From: Burkholderia lata
GTDB lineage: Bacteria; Pseudomonadota; Gammaproteobacteria; Burkholderiales; Burkholderiaceae
Direction: 5' to 3'
Length of the DNA: 64,000 bases
Assembly: GCF_902499335.1 (NCBI RefSeq)
Contig: NZ_CABVQK010000015.1
Coordinates: 124,001-188,000, forward strand
Shown here: piece by piece, positions 26,326-35,541 of the stretch
How positions within the stretch are numbered: position 1 is the first letter of the stretch
Layout: each line of letters opens with the position of its first letter
The notes under the pieces: generated by a model
The model's database searches: none
What the model was told of the DNA's origin: nothing
Seen by the model: the letters and a program-made list of their open reading frames with translations, nothing else
Program-made: the position numbers and the translations under genes

Positions 26326-27993
26326 TCAAGCGGCCTGGCGCGCCAGCGACGCAGCCAGGTCGGTGCCGGCGTCGCCGATCGGCTGGATGCCGAACTGCTC
26401 GACCAGCACCGCCAGCACGCCCGGCGTCACGAAGGCCGGCAGCGTCGGCCCGAGGCGGATGTTGCGCAGCCCGAGCGCGAGCAGCGTCAGCAGCACGGCC
26501 GCCGCCTTTTGCTCGAACCACGAGATCACGAGCGACAGCGGCAGGTCGTTCACGCCGCATTCGAATGCGTCGGCGAGCGCCGTCGCGATCCGGATCGCCG
26601 AGTAGCTGTCGTTGCACTGCCCGACGTCGAGCAGGCGCGGAATGCCGCCGATATCGCCGAACGCGTGCCGGTTGAAGCGGTACTTGTTGCAGCCGAGCGT
26701 CATCACGACCGTATCGTCGGGCGCCTGCTCCGCGAACTCGGTGTAGTAGTTGCGGCCCGGCGCCGCGCCGTCGCAGCCGCCGATCAGGAAGAAATGGCGA
26801 ATCTGTCCGGCCTTGACCGCGTCGATGACCTTGTCCGCCACGCCGAGCACCGCATGCCGGCCGAAGCCTACCGTGATCGCCTCTTCCGGCGCCGTGGCCG
26901 GGAACCCGGGCAGCGCCTGCGCGGCGCGGATCAGCGTCGAGAAATCGTGATGCTCGAGATGGCGCACGCCCGGCCAGCCGACCGGCCCCGTCGTGAAGAT
27001 CCGCTGCCGGTACTGCGGCATCGGCTCGATGATGCAGTTGGACGTCATCAGGATCGGCCCGGGGAAATGCGCGAAGTCGCTCTGCTGATCCTGCCATGCG
27101 CCGCCGTAGTTGCCGACCAGGTGCGGAAACGCCTTCAGCGCCGGATACGCATGGGCCGGCAGCATCTCGCCGTGCGTGTACACATGAATGCCCGTGCCGG
27201 CCGTCTGTTCGAGCAGCGCGTGCAGATCGCCGAGATCGTGGCCCGATACGAGAATCGACTTGCCCGCCACCGGCGACACGCGCACGGCCGTCGGCTGCTG
27301 CGCGCCGAAGCGGCCGGTGTTCGCGCTGTCGAGCAACTCCATGACCGTCAGGTTCAGCCGGCCGAGGTCGAGTGCCTGCGTGAGCAGCGCGTTGACGTCG
27401 CTGGGGTCACGCGCGAGAAACGCGAGCGCCGCCTCGATCCCCTCGTAGATGTCGTCGCGTTCGTAGCCGAGCACCCGCGCATGATGCGCATACGCGCACA
27501 CGCCCTTCAGCCCGTACAGCACCAGCGCGCGCAGGCCGACGATATCCGCGCCCACCTTGTCGAGCCCGTGGTCCACGCCGACGCTCGCGGCCTGTTCCAG
27601 CAGGCCGGCCAGATCGTCCGCCGGCTGCCACATCGCCGGCCCGTGCTGCGCCGGGACGACCGTTCCCGCCGCCCGCGCGCTCGCTTCACATGCGGCCTTC
27701 ACGCGGTCGCGCGTCTGCGCCGCTTCGCGCAGCAGCGCGACGAAACGGGCCGCATGGAAGTTCACGTTGGTCAGCGTCGTGAACATCGCGTACAGCACGA
27801 ACCGGTCGGCGTCGCGATCCGGTGCGCCCATCGCACGCGCGATCGCGCCGTATTGCGCAATGCCCTTCACCGCATGGACCAGCAGGTCCTGCAGGTCCGC
27901 CGTCGTTGCATCCTTGCCGCAGTTGCCTTTCGCCGATGCGCAGCCGGGCCGTGCGCCGGTCCGGTCGGTCTGTTCGCATTGATAGCAAAACAC
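26326..27993 (-). CDS. hcp: Hybrid-cluster protein (hydroxylamine / nitric oxide reductase)
   Basis: A 555-residue Hcp, which protects against nitrosative stress by reducing NO or hydroxylamine. The N-terminal Cys3-Cys6-Cys18-Cys25 spacing (Cx2Cx11Cx6C) is the class II type that carries a [2Fe-2S] cluster; hybrid-cluster ligands appear in the C-terminal half (GGCDGAAPGRNYY, TLGCNKYRFN, GQCNDSYSA). The start codon is GTG at 27993, preceded by GGAGAG. It leads the hcp-hcr operon, and candidate NsrR and FNR sites lie 91-160 bp upstream. Confidence 0.95.
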   Translation of the reverse strand: MFCYQCEQTDRTGARPGCASAKGNCGKDATTADLQDLLVHAVKGIAQYGAIARAMGAPDRDADRFVLYAMFTTLTNVNFHAARFVALLREAAQTRDRVKAACEASARAAGTVVPAQHGPAMWQPADDLAGLLEQAASVGVDHGLDKVGADIVGLRALVLYGLKGVCAYAHHARVLGYERDDIYEGIEAALAFLARDPSDVNALLTQALDLGRLNLTVMELLDSANTGRFGAQQPTAVRVSPVAGKSILVSGHDLGDLHALLEQTAGTGIHVYTHGEMLPAHAYPALKAFPHLVGNYGGAWQDQQSDFAHFPGPILMTSNCIIEPMPQYRQRIFTTGPVGWPGVRHLEHHDFSTLIRAAQALPGFPATAPEEAITVGFGRHAVLGVADKVIDAVKAGQIRHFFLIGGCDGAAPGRNYYTEFAEQAPDDTVVMTLGCNKYRFNRHAFGDIGGIPRLLDVGQCNDSYSAIRIATALADAFECGVNDLPLSLVISWFEQKAAAVLLTLLALGLRNIRLGPTLPAFVTPGVLAVLVEQFGIQPIGDAGTDLAASLARQAA

Positions 27994-28083
27994 GGTGCTC
28001 TCCTTTCTCGATCATGGGGGTGCGGGTCGGCGCGATCGGCGGCGGAACGCGCGTTCCTCGCCGCCGGGCATCCCGCCCGCTTC

Positions 28084-28106
28084 AAGATGCGTTGTGTATG
28101 CACCTT
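28084..28106. promoter_or_regulatory. Candidate NsrR box upstream of hcp
   Basis: Half-sites AAGATGC and GCACCTT flank GTTGTGTAT in a 23-bp imperfect palindrome, close to the AAGATGyATTT half-site known for the NO-sensing repressor NsrR. Its position between the FNR-like box and the hcp start suits NO-relieved repression. No nsrR gene is in the window. Confidence 0.6.
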
Positions 28107-28139
28107 TTTCCATGATGTTTCGTCACGCGTTTCGCAGCC

Positions 28140-28153
28140 GTGATGCAGATCAA
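28140..28153. promoter_or_regulatory. Candidate FNR/ANR box upstream of hcp
   Basis: GTGATGCAGATCAA matches TTGAT-N4-ATCAA at 9 of 10 positions. It stands 34 bp further from hcp than the NsrR-like box, where an activator would bind under oxygen limitation. It also lies just beyond the stop codon of the DUF3079 gene. Confidence 0.6.
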
Positions 28154-28187
28154 GAAACCGGACGCACTCGGGTGAGGCAACTTGTCG

Positions 28188-28415
28188 CTATGACTGCCCG
28201 CCGGCTTCGGTGGCAGGTTCGCTTTCGTCGCCGGCATCCACGCCTTCGATGCCCCAGTCGCCGTATCGATACCAGTCGTCACCGAGCAGCTCGCTCGGGT
28301 GCTGTGTACGGCTGGAGCCGTTGCCGCAGCGCATCGCGTGCGTCGCGCAGTAGTTGTCGCATCCCCAGCAGATCCGCTCCGGATGCACGGGATGCAGCGG
28401 AAATTTCCTGGCCAT
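28188..28415 (-). CDS. DUF3079 family protein
   Basis: A 75-residue protein beginning MARKFPLHPVHPERICWGCDNYC. Cys residues in CWGCDNYC and MRCGNG suggest a zinc-binding site. It matches the short DUF3079 family found in Burkholderia and relatives; function unknown. The C-terminal part is acidic and disordered-looking. It lies upstream of, and in the same orientation as, hcp, but the regulatory sites between them suggest hcp has its own promoter. Confidence 0.75.
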   Translation of the reverse strand: MARKFPLHPVHPERICWGCDNYCATHAMRCGNGSSRTQHPSELLGDDWYRYGDWGIEGVDAGDESEPATEAGGQS

Positions 28416-28592
28416 GATGTTGTCTTCCCGGTGTCGTTTTATCCGCTACCGTTCGACTCTAGTTCACCGGCGTACACGCGCCATGCGGCATTCATTCGCA
28501 CCGGCGGCACGGCATCGGCTAGGCACGCGCAGGCGATTGGTCTAGGCTGCACGGTATTCCGCGGCGCGAGCCGCCCATCCGGACCCTGCCCG

Positions 28593-29519
28593 ATGACTGC
28601 CATTCCGAACCGACGATCCCGCCTGCGCGGTGGCCTGCTTGGCCTGCTGATCGGCGACGCGCTGGGCGTGCCGTACGAATTCCACGATGCCGCGTCGATC
28701 CCGCCGCCCGCCGCGATCGACATGACGCCACCGCCCGGCTTTGCGCGTGCACACGACGGCGTGCCGCCCGGCACCTGGAGCGACGACGGCGCGCAGGCGC
28801 TCGCGCTGCTCGCCGCGTTATCGGACGACCGCGAGCTGAATCTCGACACGTTCGCCCGCAACCTGCAGGACTGGTTTCATCGCGGCGCCTTCACGCCGGA
28901 CGGCCGCGTGTTCGACGTCGGCCTGCAGACACAGCGCGCACTCCATGCGCTGGCGGCCGGCGCCGCACCAGCCGTTGCCGGCCCCGGTGGCGAACGCGAC
29001 AACGGCAACGGCTCGCTGATGCGCTGCTTTCCGGTGGTGATGGTCGCCGCATCGCGCGACGAAGCGATCCGGCTCGCGTGCAGGCAGAGCGTCGTTACGC
29101 ACGGCCACGTGCGCTCGCAGCTGGCCTGTGCACTCTATGGCCTGACGGCATGGGGCATCGTCGAAGGCCTGCCCGCGCCCGACGCGGTGCGCGCGGCCGA
29201 AGACGAACTGCTGACGCGCTACGCGGGCACCGCCGACGAGATCGAACTGAAGACCGTGCTCGATGGCCGTTTCGACGCGCCGCAAGGATCCGGTTACGTG
29301 GTCGACAGCTTCTGGTCGTCGATCCATTGCCTGCTGTCGACGGGCAGCTACGAGGCCTGCGTGAAGCGCGCGATCGCGCTCGGCAACGACACGGATACGA
29401 CGGCGGCCATCGCCGGCAGCCTCGCCGGCGCGCTGTATGGCGAGCACGCATTGCCGGCCCGGTGGGTCACGGCGCTGCACGGGAAAGAACAGATCGAGGG
29501 CTGGCTCGCGAAACCGTGA
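28593..29519 (+). CDS. ADP-ribosylglycohydrolase family protein
   Basis: A 308-residue protein of the DraG/ARH fold, which removes ADP-ribose from proteins or small molecules using two metal ions. Metal-binding motifs are visible as GDALGVPYE near residue 22, GTWSDDGAQ near residue 62, and GNDTDTTAAIAGSLAGALYG near residue 270. The start at 28593 begins the family-like region (RSRLRGGLLGLLIGDALG); the frame before it is not conserved-looking. No ADP-ribosyltransferase gene is adjacent, so the target is unknown. Confidence 0.88.
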   Translation: MTAIPNRRSRLRGGLLGLLIGDALGVPYEFHDAASIPPPAAIDMTPPPGFARAHDGVPPGTWSDDGAQALALLAALSDDRELNLDTFARNLQDWFHRGAFTPDGRVFDVGLQTQRALHALAAGAAPAVAGPGGERDNGNGSLMRCFPVVMVAASRDEAIRLACRQSVVTHGHVRSQLACALYGLTAWGIVEGLPAPDAVRAAEDELLTRYAGTADEIELKTVLDGRFDAPQGSGYVVDSFWSSIHCLLSTGSYEACVKRAIALGNDTDTTAAIAGSLAGALYGEHALPARWVTALHGKEQIEGWLAKP

Positions 29520-29565
29520 GCGTTCGTCGAGAAAATCCGGCAGACAACCGCCGGGATCGACATGA

Positions 29566-29585
29566 CCGGGCCATCACCGGCCCGG
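29566..29585. terminator. Hairpin between convergent genes
   Basis: CCGGGCC and GGCCCGG form a perfect 7-bp stem with loop ATCACC between the ADP-ribosylglycohydrolase and GNAT genes. There is no T run on either side, so bidirectional termination is only suggested. Confidence 0.35.
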
Positions 29586-29604
29586 CCGCATCATGCTTCA
29601 CACT

Positions 29605-30156
29605 TCACGCGCGCCGGTCGCTCGCCAGCAACCCGTACAGCGCGCTGTCCGACACTTCGTCGCCGACGATCCAGCGTTCGCGCAGCACCCCTTCCCGCGT
29701 GAAGCCGAGCCGTTCGAGCAGCCGCGCCGAAGCGACGTTGCGCGGATCGATATCGGCTTCGAGCCGGTTCAGCCGCAGCGTGCCGAACGCGTGATCGATC
29801 ACGGCCGACGCCGCTTCGCGCATGTAGCCGCCGCTCCAGTACTTGCGCCGCAGGCTGAAGCCGATCTCGGCACGCCGGCATTGCTCGTTCGCATGGAACA
29901 GCACGCATTCGCCGAGCGCTTCGCCGGTTTCCCGTAGTTCGAGCACGCAGATCTGGTCCTGCCCGCTCGCGGACGTCGTCAGGTTGCGCGCGACGCGTTC
30001 GATCGCCTGTTCGACGTGCGTCATCGGCGAGAACGAGAAATAGCGCATCGCTTCCGCATCCGACCAGATCTCGAAGAACGCGTGCGCGTCGGCTTCGCGT
30101 AGCGGCCGCAGGACGAGGCGTGAAGTATCGAGCGTGACGGGTTCGAACAGGGGCAT
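29605..30156 (-). CDS. GNAT acetyltransferase (RimJ/RimL type)
   Basis: A 183-residue protein with the RimJ/RimL-like N-terminus TSRLVLRPLREADAHAFFEIWSDAEAMRYF, the acetyl-CoA site region EIGFSLRRKYWSGGYMREAASAVIDHAF, and NVASARLLERLGFTREG near the C-terminus. Members acetylate N-terminal amino groups of proteins or small amines; the target is unknown. The start at 30156 gives the standard family N-terminus. It is a stand-alone gene. Confidence 0.87.
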   Translation of the reverse strand: MPLFEPVTLDTSRLVLRPLREADAHAFFEIWSDAEAMRYFSFSPMTHVEQAIERVARNLTTSASGQDQICVLELRETGEALGECVLFHANEQCRRAEIGFSLRRKYWSGGYMREAASAVIDHAFGTLRLNRLEADIDPRNVASARLLERLGFTREGVLRERWIVGDEVSDSALYGLLASDRRA

Positions 30157-30263
30157 GGCGACGGTCGGTCGAAAAACGGAATCGTGAATTAGAACACGCG
30201 AACCGCAAGTCAGCCATTTCGTGCGTTCGCACGCCCCATTCGCCCTCGGCACGCGGTGGCCGC

Positions 30264-30294
30264 CAAACAAAAAGGCCCGGACATCGTCCGGGCC
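30264..30294 (-). terminator. Rho-independent terminator of the aromatic catabolic operon
   Basis: On the minus strand a perfect 9-bp GC-rich stem (GGCCCGGAC/GTCCGGGCC, loop of 3) is followed by TTTTTGTTTG. It stands 32 bp after the MFS transporter stop and closes the long leftward operon. Confidence 0.85.
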
Positions 30295-30325
30295 GCTTCA
30301 CTTCATCCGTTACCGCCGGCCGCGC

Positions 30326-31726
30326 TTACGCTTCAAGCGCCTCGAGCACCTTCCCCTTCGTCTCGATCCCGACGAAGTGCACGGTCACCGCCGCGATCAG
30401 CGGCACGATGCCGATCAGGTAGAACGCCGGCGCGAGGTTGCCGCCGATGATCGCGTGCGGCACCACCATCGGCGCGACGAACGACGCGATCTTCAACCAT
30501 GCGCTGCCGAGCCCGCAGCCCGACGCGCGGATGCTCGTCGGATACTGCTCCGGCGTATAGACGTACGCGGTAATGAACCCCGACGCCATCAAGCCGAGCG
30601 ACAGCGAGCAGAAGATCGACACGACATACACCGACGACGCGTGATAGACACCCGCGAACGCCAGCGACAGCGCGCACAGCACGAACGACCACACGATCAC
30701 CGGCTTGCGGCCGAGCTTGTCGACGAGCAGCGCCGACGCCAGCGACCCGAGCACGCCCATCACCGAGCCGATCACCGCCAGGTTCAGCGCGAGCTGCAGC
30801 GGCGCGTGATAGAAGTTCTTGTAGATCGTCGGCAGCCACGTCGACAGCCCGTACTGGATGAACCCGCAGGTCGCCCACAACGTCGCCACCGCGAGCGTGC
30901 GCTTGCGATACGCGGCGCTGAACAGGTCACTCATCTTGCGCTTCGGATGCTGGCGCACCATCTCGTCGAACGCGGCCGCCTGCGTGACGGGCGGCAGTTC
31001 GCCGCGCACCGACGCTTCGAACACGCCGACGGCTCGCCCGGCTTCCGGGAGCCGCCCGCGCGACGCGAGCCAGCGCGGCGATTCCGGCACGAGGCGCGTG
31101 AGCACGAGCGACAGGATCAGCGGCAGCCCGCCGACGAAGTACATGATTTCCCAGCCGAAGCGCGGCACGAGCCACGCACCGAGCGCCATCGACACGAGCA
31201 GGCCGATCGGGAACACGATCTCGTACAGCAGTACGAAGCGGCCGCGGCCATGTGCACGCGTGATCTCGTTGATGTACGTCGCGGCAACCGGCAGCTCGCC
31301 GCCCAGGCCCAGGCCCTGCAGGATCCGCAGCAGCACGAAGATCTCGAAGGTCGGCGCGAAGCCGCACGCGATGCTCGTGACGCCGATCACAGCCGAGCTC
31401 CACGCGATCGCCTTCACGCGGCCGTGCTTCTCCGCCAGCGCGGGAAACAGGAAGGCGCCGATCAACTGGCCGATCGCGCCGGATGCGATCAGCAGCCCGA
31501 TCTGTGTCGGCGACAGCCCCCATTTGTGAATCAGCAGCGGCAGCGTCGCCGCGATCGTGATCACGTCGAAGCCGTCGAAGAACGTCGCGGTGCCGATCAG
31601 CACGCGGGCGCGGATCTGCATCGCGTTGGCGGGAAGCCGCTCGAGCCGCGCGATGATCGCGCCGGGCGTGGAGGCGGCAGCTTCCATCGTGGCGCGACCG
31701 GCCACGACGTTGTCGAAAGTGCTCAT
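30326..31726 (-). CDS. MFS transporter, aromatic acid:H+ symporter (AAHS) type
   Basis: A 466-residue, 12-helix permease. Key AAHS/MFS motifs are FFDGFDVITIAATLPLL in the first helix, an A-like loop around ALAEKHGRVKAIAW, RILQGLGLGGELPVAATYINE, and VPESPRWLASRGR in the central loop. It probably imports the aromatic acid substrate of the cluster across the inner membrane, while the divergent porin serves the outer membrane. It is the last gene of the operon and is followed by a terminator. The specific substrate is not deducible. Confidence 0.9.
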   Translation of the reverse strand: MSTFDNVVAGRATMEAAASTPGAIIARLERLPANAMQIRARVLIGTATFFDGFDVITIAATLPLLIHKWGLSPTQIGLLIASGAIGQLIGAFLFPALAEKHGRVKAIAWSSAVIGVTSIACGFAPTFEIFVLLRILQGLGLGGELPVAATYINEITRAHGRGRFVLLYEIVFPIGLLVSMALGAWLVPRFGWEIMYFVGGLPLILSLVLTRLVPESPRWLASRGRLPEAGRAVGVFEASVRGELPPVTQAAAFDEMVRQHPKRKMSDLFSAAYRKRTLAVATLWATCGFIQYGLSTWLPTIYKNFYHAPLQLALNLAVIGSVMGVLGSLASALLVDKLGRKPVIVWSFVLCALSLAFAGVYHASSVYVVSIFCSLSLGLMASGFITAYVYTPEQYPTSIRASGCGLGSAWLKIASFVAPMVVPHAIIGGNLAPAFYLIGIVPLIAAVTVHFVGIETKGKVLEALEA

Positions 31727-31756
31727 GCGGGGTGTCTCCTGTGTCTCGTCGCCCGG

Positions 31757-33001
31757 TCAGGCCAGTGTCTTGCTCGTGTCTGCCAGGGCTTCCGTATCCA
31801 CTGCCCGGCCCTGGTTCATCCACTTGCGCGCGAGCTTCAGCTCACGCGCGTTGTTGACGGCGATGACACCTCTCACATGTCCTTCGCCCACGAAAAACAG
31901 CGTCGCGCGTCGTGCGGCAAGATCGCCGCGCACGACGAGCTGCGCATCGGCCGGCAGATCGCCGAGGATCTGCAGGTTCACGTCGAATTGATCCGACCAG
32001 AACCACGGAATCTCCGCGTACGGCGCACGCACGCCGAGCACGGCCTTCGCGGCCGCGATCGCCTGGTTCTGCGCGTTGGCCCACGATTCGAGCCGCACGC
32101 GCCGCTTCAGCCAGCCGTTGTGATGGTTCGCGACGTCGCCACACGCGAAGATCGCCGGGTCGCTCGTCGCGCCGAATTCGTCGACGACGATGCCGTCGTC
32201 GATCGCCAACCCCGCATCGCTCGCGAGCGACGCGTTCAGCGCGAGGCCGATGCCGGCCACCGCGAAATCGGCGTCGATCGTCGTGCCGTCGGCGAGCGTC
32301 GCGCGTACCTTCGACGCGTCGTCCGGCTGCGCGTCGAGCGATGCGAGCGCCGCGCCGAGCCGTACGTCGACACCGTTCGCGCGATGCAGGTCGAGCAGGA
32401 AATCCGACACGATCTGCGGCACCGAGCGGCCGCACAGCCGCGGCGCGCCTTCGACGACGACCGCTTCGACGCCGAGCTTGCGCGCGGTCGCCGCGACTTC
32501 GAGGCCGATCCAGCCGCCGCCGATCACGAGCACGCGCTGGCTCGCACGCAGCTTCTCGCCGAGCGCGGCCGCTTCGTCGAGCGTGCGCAGGTAATGCAGG
32601 TTCGGCGTCTTCACGAGCGAGGCCGGCAGGCGGCGCGACGTGCCGCCGGTCGCGATCACGAGCCGGTCATATTCGATCTCGCGGCCGCTTTCGGTTTTCA
32701 CGACGCGGCGCGCACGGTCGATCGATGCGGCGCGTTCCGGCTGCCACGCTTCGACGTTCAGTGCGTCGAATTCGTCGGGACGCACGACGCGCACGGTTTC
32801 GATGTCGGCGTCGCCGGCCAGCACGGCCTTCGACAGCGGCGGGCGCTCGTACGGCAGATGCGGTTCGTCGGCGATCATCACGAGGCGGCCGGCATAGCCT
32901 TCCGCGCGCAGCGTCTTCAGCACCCAGCCGGCGGCCTGGCCGCCGCCGATCACGACGACCGTGCCGGGCACTGCCTGCTCCTGTGCGTTCCCTTCGCTCA
33001 T
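31757..33001 (-). CDS. NAD(P)/FAD-dependent ferredoxin reductase of the ring oxygenase
   Basis: A 414-residue oxygenase-type ferredoxin reductase with an FAD motif VVVIGGGQAAGWVLKTLR, PPLSKAVL, an NAD motif RVLVIGGGWIGLEVAATARKLG and the second FAD motif FACGDVAN. It should take electrons from NADH and reduce the Rieske ferredoxin at 43334-43651. Its ATG overlaps the stop of the VOC dioxygenase gene (ATGA), so translation is coupled. In a typical three-component dioxygenase the reductase lies close to the oxygenase; here it is 9-10 kb away but in the same transcript. Confidence 0.9.
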   Translation of the reverse strand: MSEGNAQEQAVPGTVVVIGGGQAAGWVLKTLRAEGYAGRLVMIADEPHLPYERPPLSKAVLAGDADIETVRVVRPDEFDALNVEAWQPERAASIDRARRVVKTESGREIEYDRLVIATGGTSRRLPASLVKTPNLHYLRTLDEAAALGEKLRASQRVLVIGGGWIGLEVAATARKLGVEAVVVEGAPRLCGRSVPQIVSDFLLDLHRANGVDVRLGAALASLDAQPDDASKVRATLADGTTIDADFAVAGIGLALNASLASDAGLAIDDGIVVDEFGATSDPAIFACGDVANHHNGWLKRRVRLESWANAQNQAIAAAKAVLGVRAPYAEIPWFWSDQFDVNLQILGDLPADAQLVVRGDLAARRATLFFVGEGHVRGVIAVNNARELKLARKWMNQGRAVDTEALADTSKTLA

Positions 33002-33960
33002 GATTTGCGCTCCGTCATGAACTTGCCTTCCGGCGCCTTCGCGTTCTTCTGCCGGCGCGTGTTGCCGTCGAGGCCGCCATCGACGGCCCATTCGGCGAAC
33101 ACGGTCGGGCCCGGCTCGAATTCGCGCGGCTGCCACTCGGGCGTCAGCACGTCTTCGTCCGCGTAGTACTCGATCAGCCCGCCGGCCGGGTTCTGGAAGT
33201 ACCAGAAGTACGCGGACGACACCGGGTGACGCCCCGGGCCGAGTTGCGTTTCCCAGCCGCAGCGGTCGATGTGCATGCCGCCGCCGAACACCTCGTGGAT
33301 GTCGCGCACGGTGAACGCGACGTGGTTCAGGCCACGTTTGCCGTTCGGCAGCGCGAGCAGGAACAGGTCGTGGTGGCCGCCGTGCGGCGCGCAGCGCATG
33401 AACGCGCCGCGGCCCGGATAACGGTCGGACGTCTCGAAGCCCAGCAGCTCGTGATAGAACTTTTCCTGCGCGTCGAGGCAGTTCGTGAAGAACACGACAT
33501 GCCCGACCTCGACCGGCTCCGCGCGTGCATAGATCGGGCTCGGCTGGTCGACGCGCAGCGTCTGGCCCCACACGTTCGACGGCGAGCCCGTGATGTCGAG
33601 TTCGCGCTTGCGCGTGACTTCGATGCGGATCGCCATTCCGTTCGGGTCGATGCAGCCGACCGCATCGTCCTGCGCGTAATAGCCGGGCTGGCCGGCGAGC
33701 TTCGTGCGCAGCGCGTCGAGTTCCTGCCGCGTCGCGACGCCCCACGTGACTTCACGCAGCGTCGGGCCCGCCTCGAACGCGGGCGGCAGCGCCGGATCGT
33801 CGGCCTTGACGGCCAGCACGGTGCAGCCGTTCAGCGTCTCGAAGCGTGCGCGCGTATCGTCGTGCGCGACTTCCTTCATCCCCCAGTCGGCGAAAAAGCG
33901 CCGGCAGGTCGCGAGGTCGTCGACGCCGTACGTGATCTGCTCGATTCCCAAAATGCTCAT
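32998..33960 (-). CDS. VOC-type extradiol ring-cleavage dioxygenase
   Basis: A 320-residue two-domain VOC protein, the size and layout of type I extradiol dioxygenases. The second domain has the probable iron ligands His154 (VEVGHVVFFT), His213 (GLNHVAFTV) and Glu264 (GGLIEYYAD). It should open a catechol-like ring at the bond next to the diol. The first domain lacks an equivalent full set, as in known enzymes. It lies between the aldehyde dehydrogenase and ferredoxin reductase genes. The substrate could be a substituted catechol produced by the SDRs. Confidence 0.83.
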   Translation of the reverse strand: MSILGIEQITYGVDDLATCRRFFADWGMKEVAHDDTRARFETLNGCTVLAVKADDPALPPAFEAGPTLREVTWGVATRQELDALRTKLAGQPGYYAQDDAVGCIDPNGMAIRIEVTRKRELDITGSPSNVWGQTLRVDQPSPIYARAEPVEVGHVVFFTNCLDAQEKFYHELLGFETSDRYPGRGAFMRCAPHGGHHDLFLLALPNGKRGLNHVAFTVRDIHEVFGGGMHIDRCGWETQLGPGRHPVSSAYFWYFQNPAGGLIEYYADEDVLTPEWQPREFEPGPTVFAEWAVDGGLDGNTRRQKNAKAPEGKFMTERKS

Positions 33961-33978
33961 TGCGTCATTCCCCTTCGC

Positions 33979-35469
33979 TCAGTTCGCCCACGGCAGCGGC
34001 GCGTCGTTCAAGCCCCAGTAGAGGCTCTTCTGCTGCATGTACTCGCGGATGCCCAGACGCCCCTTCTCGCGGCCCATCCCGCTCTCCTTCCAGCCCGAGA
34101 ACGGCGTGGAGATCGAGAACAGCTTGTACGTGTTGATCCAGACGGTGCCCGTTTCCAGCGCACGCGCGATGCGCCAGGCGCGCTTGTAGTCGCTCGTCCA
34201 GATGCCGGCCGCCAGGCCGAACACGCTGTCGTTCGCCTGCGCGATCAGCGACGCTTCGTCGTCGAACGGCATCGCGACGAGTACCGGGCCGAAGATTTCT
34301 TCCTGGCAGATGCGCGCGCTGTTCGGCAGGCCTTCGAGAATCGTCGGCTGATAGAAGAAGCCGTTCTCGCGCCCGTCGCCCGACGGCCGCTCGCCGCCGC
34401 ACAGCAGGCGGCCGCCTTCCTCTAGGCCGAGCGCCACGTAGCGCTCCACCGATTCGCGATGCTTCGCGGTGATCAGCGGCCCCATCTGCGTGTCGGGCCG
34501 CGTCGGGTCGCCCACGCGCAGCTTGCGCGCGCCCGCGACCAGGCGCTTCATGAATTCGTCGTACACGGAGCGCTGCACGAACAGCCGCGAGCCCGCGATG
34601 CACGCTTCGCCCGACGAGCTGAAGATACCGTACAGCACGCCGTTGACCGCGTGATCGAGATCGGCGTCGTCGCATACGATGGTCGGCGACTTGCCGCCGA
34701 GTTCGAGCGACACCGGCATCAGCTTTTCGGCCGCGATGCGCGCGATGCCGCGGCCCACTTCGGTGCCGCCCGTGAACGACACCTTCTTCACCAGCGGATG
34801 ACGCACGAGCACGTCACCGATCACCGACCCCTTGCCCGGCAGCACGCTCAGCACGCCCTTCGGCACGCCCGCTTCCTCGCAGATGCGAGCCAGCGCGAGC
34901 GACACGAGCGGCGTGACTTCGGCCGGCTTCAGCACCACCGCGTTGCCGCCTGCGAGCGCCGGCGCGAGCTTCTGCGCATCGGATGCGATCGGCGAATTCC
35001 ACGGCGTGATCGCCGCGATCACGCCGATCGGCTCGTACACGCTCATCGTCAGGTAGTCGCCGCGCGACGGCGTCAGCTCTTCGTCGAGCGTCTCGAGGCA
35101 CGCCGCGAAATAGCGGAACGTGTTCGCGGCGCTCGCCACCAGCACGCGCGTCTCGTTGATCGGCTTGCCGTTGTCGCGGCGCTGCAGGTTCGCGAGTGCC
35201 TCGTGGCGCTGCATGATCAGATCGGCGATGCGGTACAGCACCTGCGCGCGCAGGTGCGGTTTCAGCCCGGCCCAGTCGGCGCGGCGCCACGCGGCGTCGG
35301 CGGCCACGACGGCTTCGGCCGCGTCGTCCGCATTCGCGGTCGACACTTCCATGTTCAGCGACTGGTCGGCCGGATAGATGCTCGCGTAAGACGCGCCACG
35401 GCCGCGCCGCCATTCGCCGCCGATCAGGATGTTGCCGTCGGGTACGAGGCTCGTATCGAAAGGAGTCAT
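33979..35469 (-). CDS. Aldehyde dehydrogenase
   Basis: A 496-residue NAD(P)-dependent ALDH. Catalytic Asn158 (TPWNSP), Glu256 (SLELGGKSP) and nucleophile Cys290 (GEACIAGSR) are all present, as is FTGGTEVGR for the cofactor. In meta-cleavage pathways such enzymes oxidise a semialdehyde or the aldehyde from a decarboxylation; the nearby ThDP enzyme could supply one. A GGAG site, read on the minus strand as AGGACT-like context, is weak, but family alignment supports MTPFDTSLVPDGNILIGG as the N-terminus. Confidence 0.9.
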   Translation of the reverse strand: MTPFDTSLVPDGNILIGGEWRRGRGASYASIYPADQSLNMEVSTANADDAAEAVVAADAAWRRADWAGLKPHLRAQVLYRIADLIMQRHEALANLQRRDNGKPINETRVLVASAANTFRYFAACLETLDEELTPSRGDYLTMSVYEPIGVIAAITPWNSPIASDAQKLAPALAGGNAVVLKPAEVTPLVSLALARICEEAGVPKGVLSVLPGKGSVIGDVLVRHPLVKKVSFTGGTEVGRGIARIAAEKLMPVSLELGGKSPTIVCDDADLDHAVNGVLYGIFSSSGEACIAGSRLFVQRSVYDEFMKRLVAGARKLRVGDPTRPDTQMGPLITAKHRESVERYVALGLEEGGRLLCGGERPSGDGRENGFFYQPTILEGLPNSARICQEEIFGPVLVAMPFDDEASLIAQANDSVFGLAAGIWTSDYKRAWRIARALETGTVWINTYKLFSISTPFSGWKESGMGREKGRLGIREYMQQKSLYWGLNDAPLPWAN

Positions 35470-35541
35470 GTCACAAGTCCCACAAATCTGTCTCTGCACG
35501 TCCGCCCTCGCCGTGGCGCGGGCGGACATTCAATGGCCCGG

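Noticed and set aside
28593..29519. DraT/DraG nitrogenase regulation system
   Set aside because: Only an ADP-ribosylglycohydrolase fold is present; no DraT-like transferase or nif genes are in the window.
30221..33166. A 981-codon plus-strand frame across the MFS and reductase genes
   Set aside because: Shadow frame; the minus-strand frames have clear MFS and FAD/NAD motifs.
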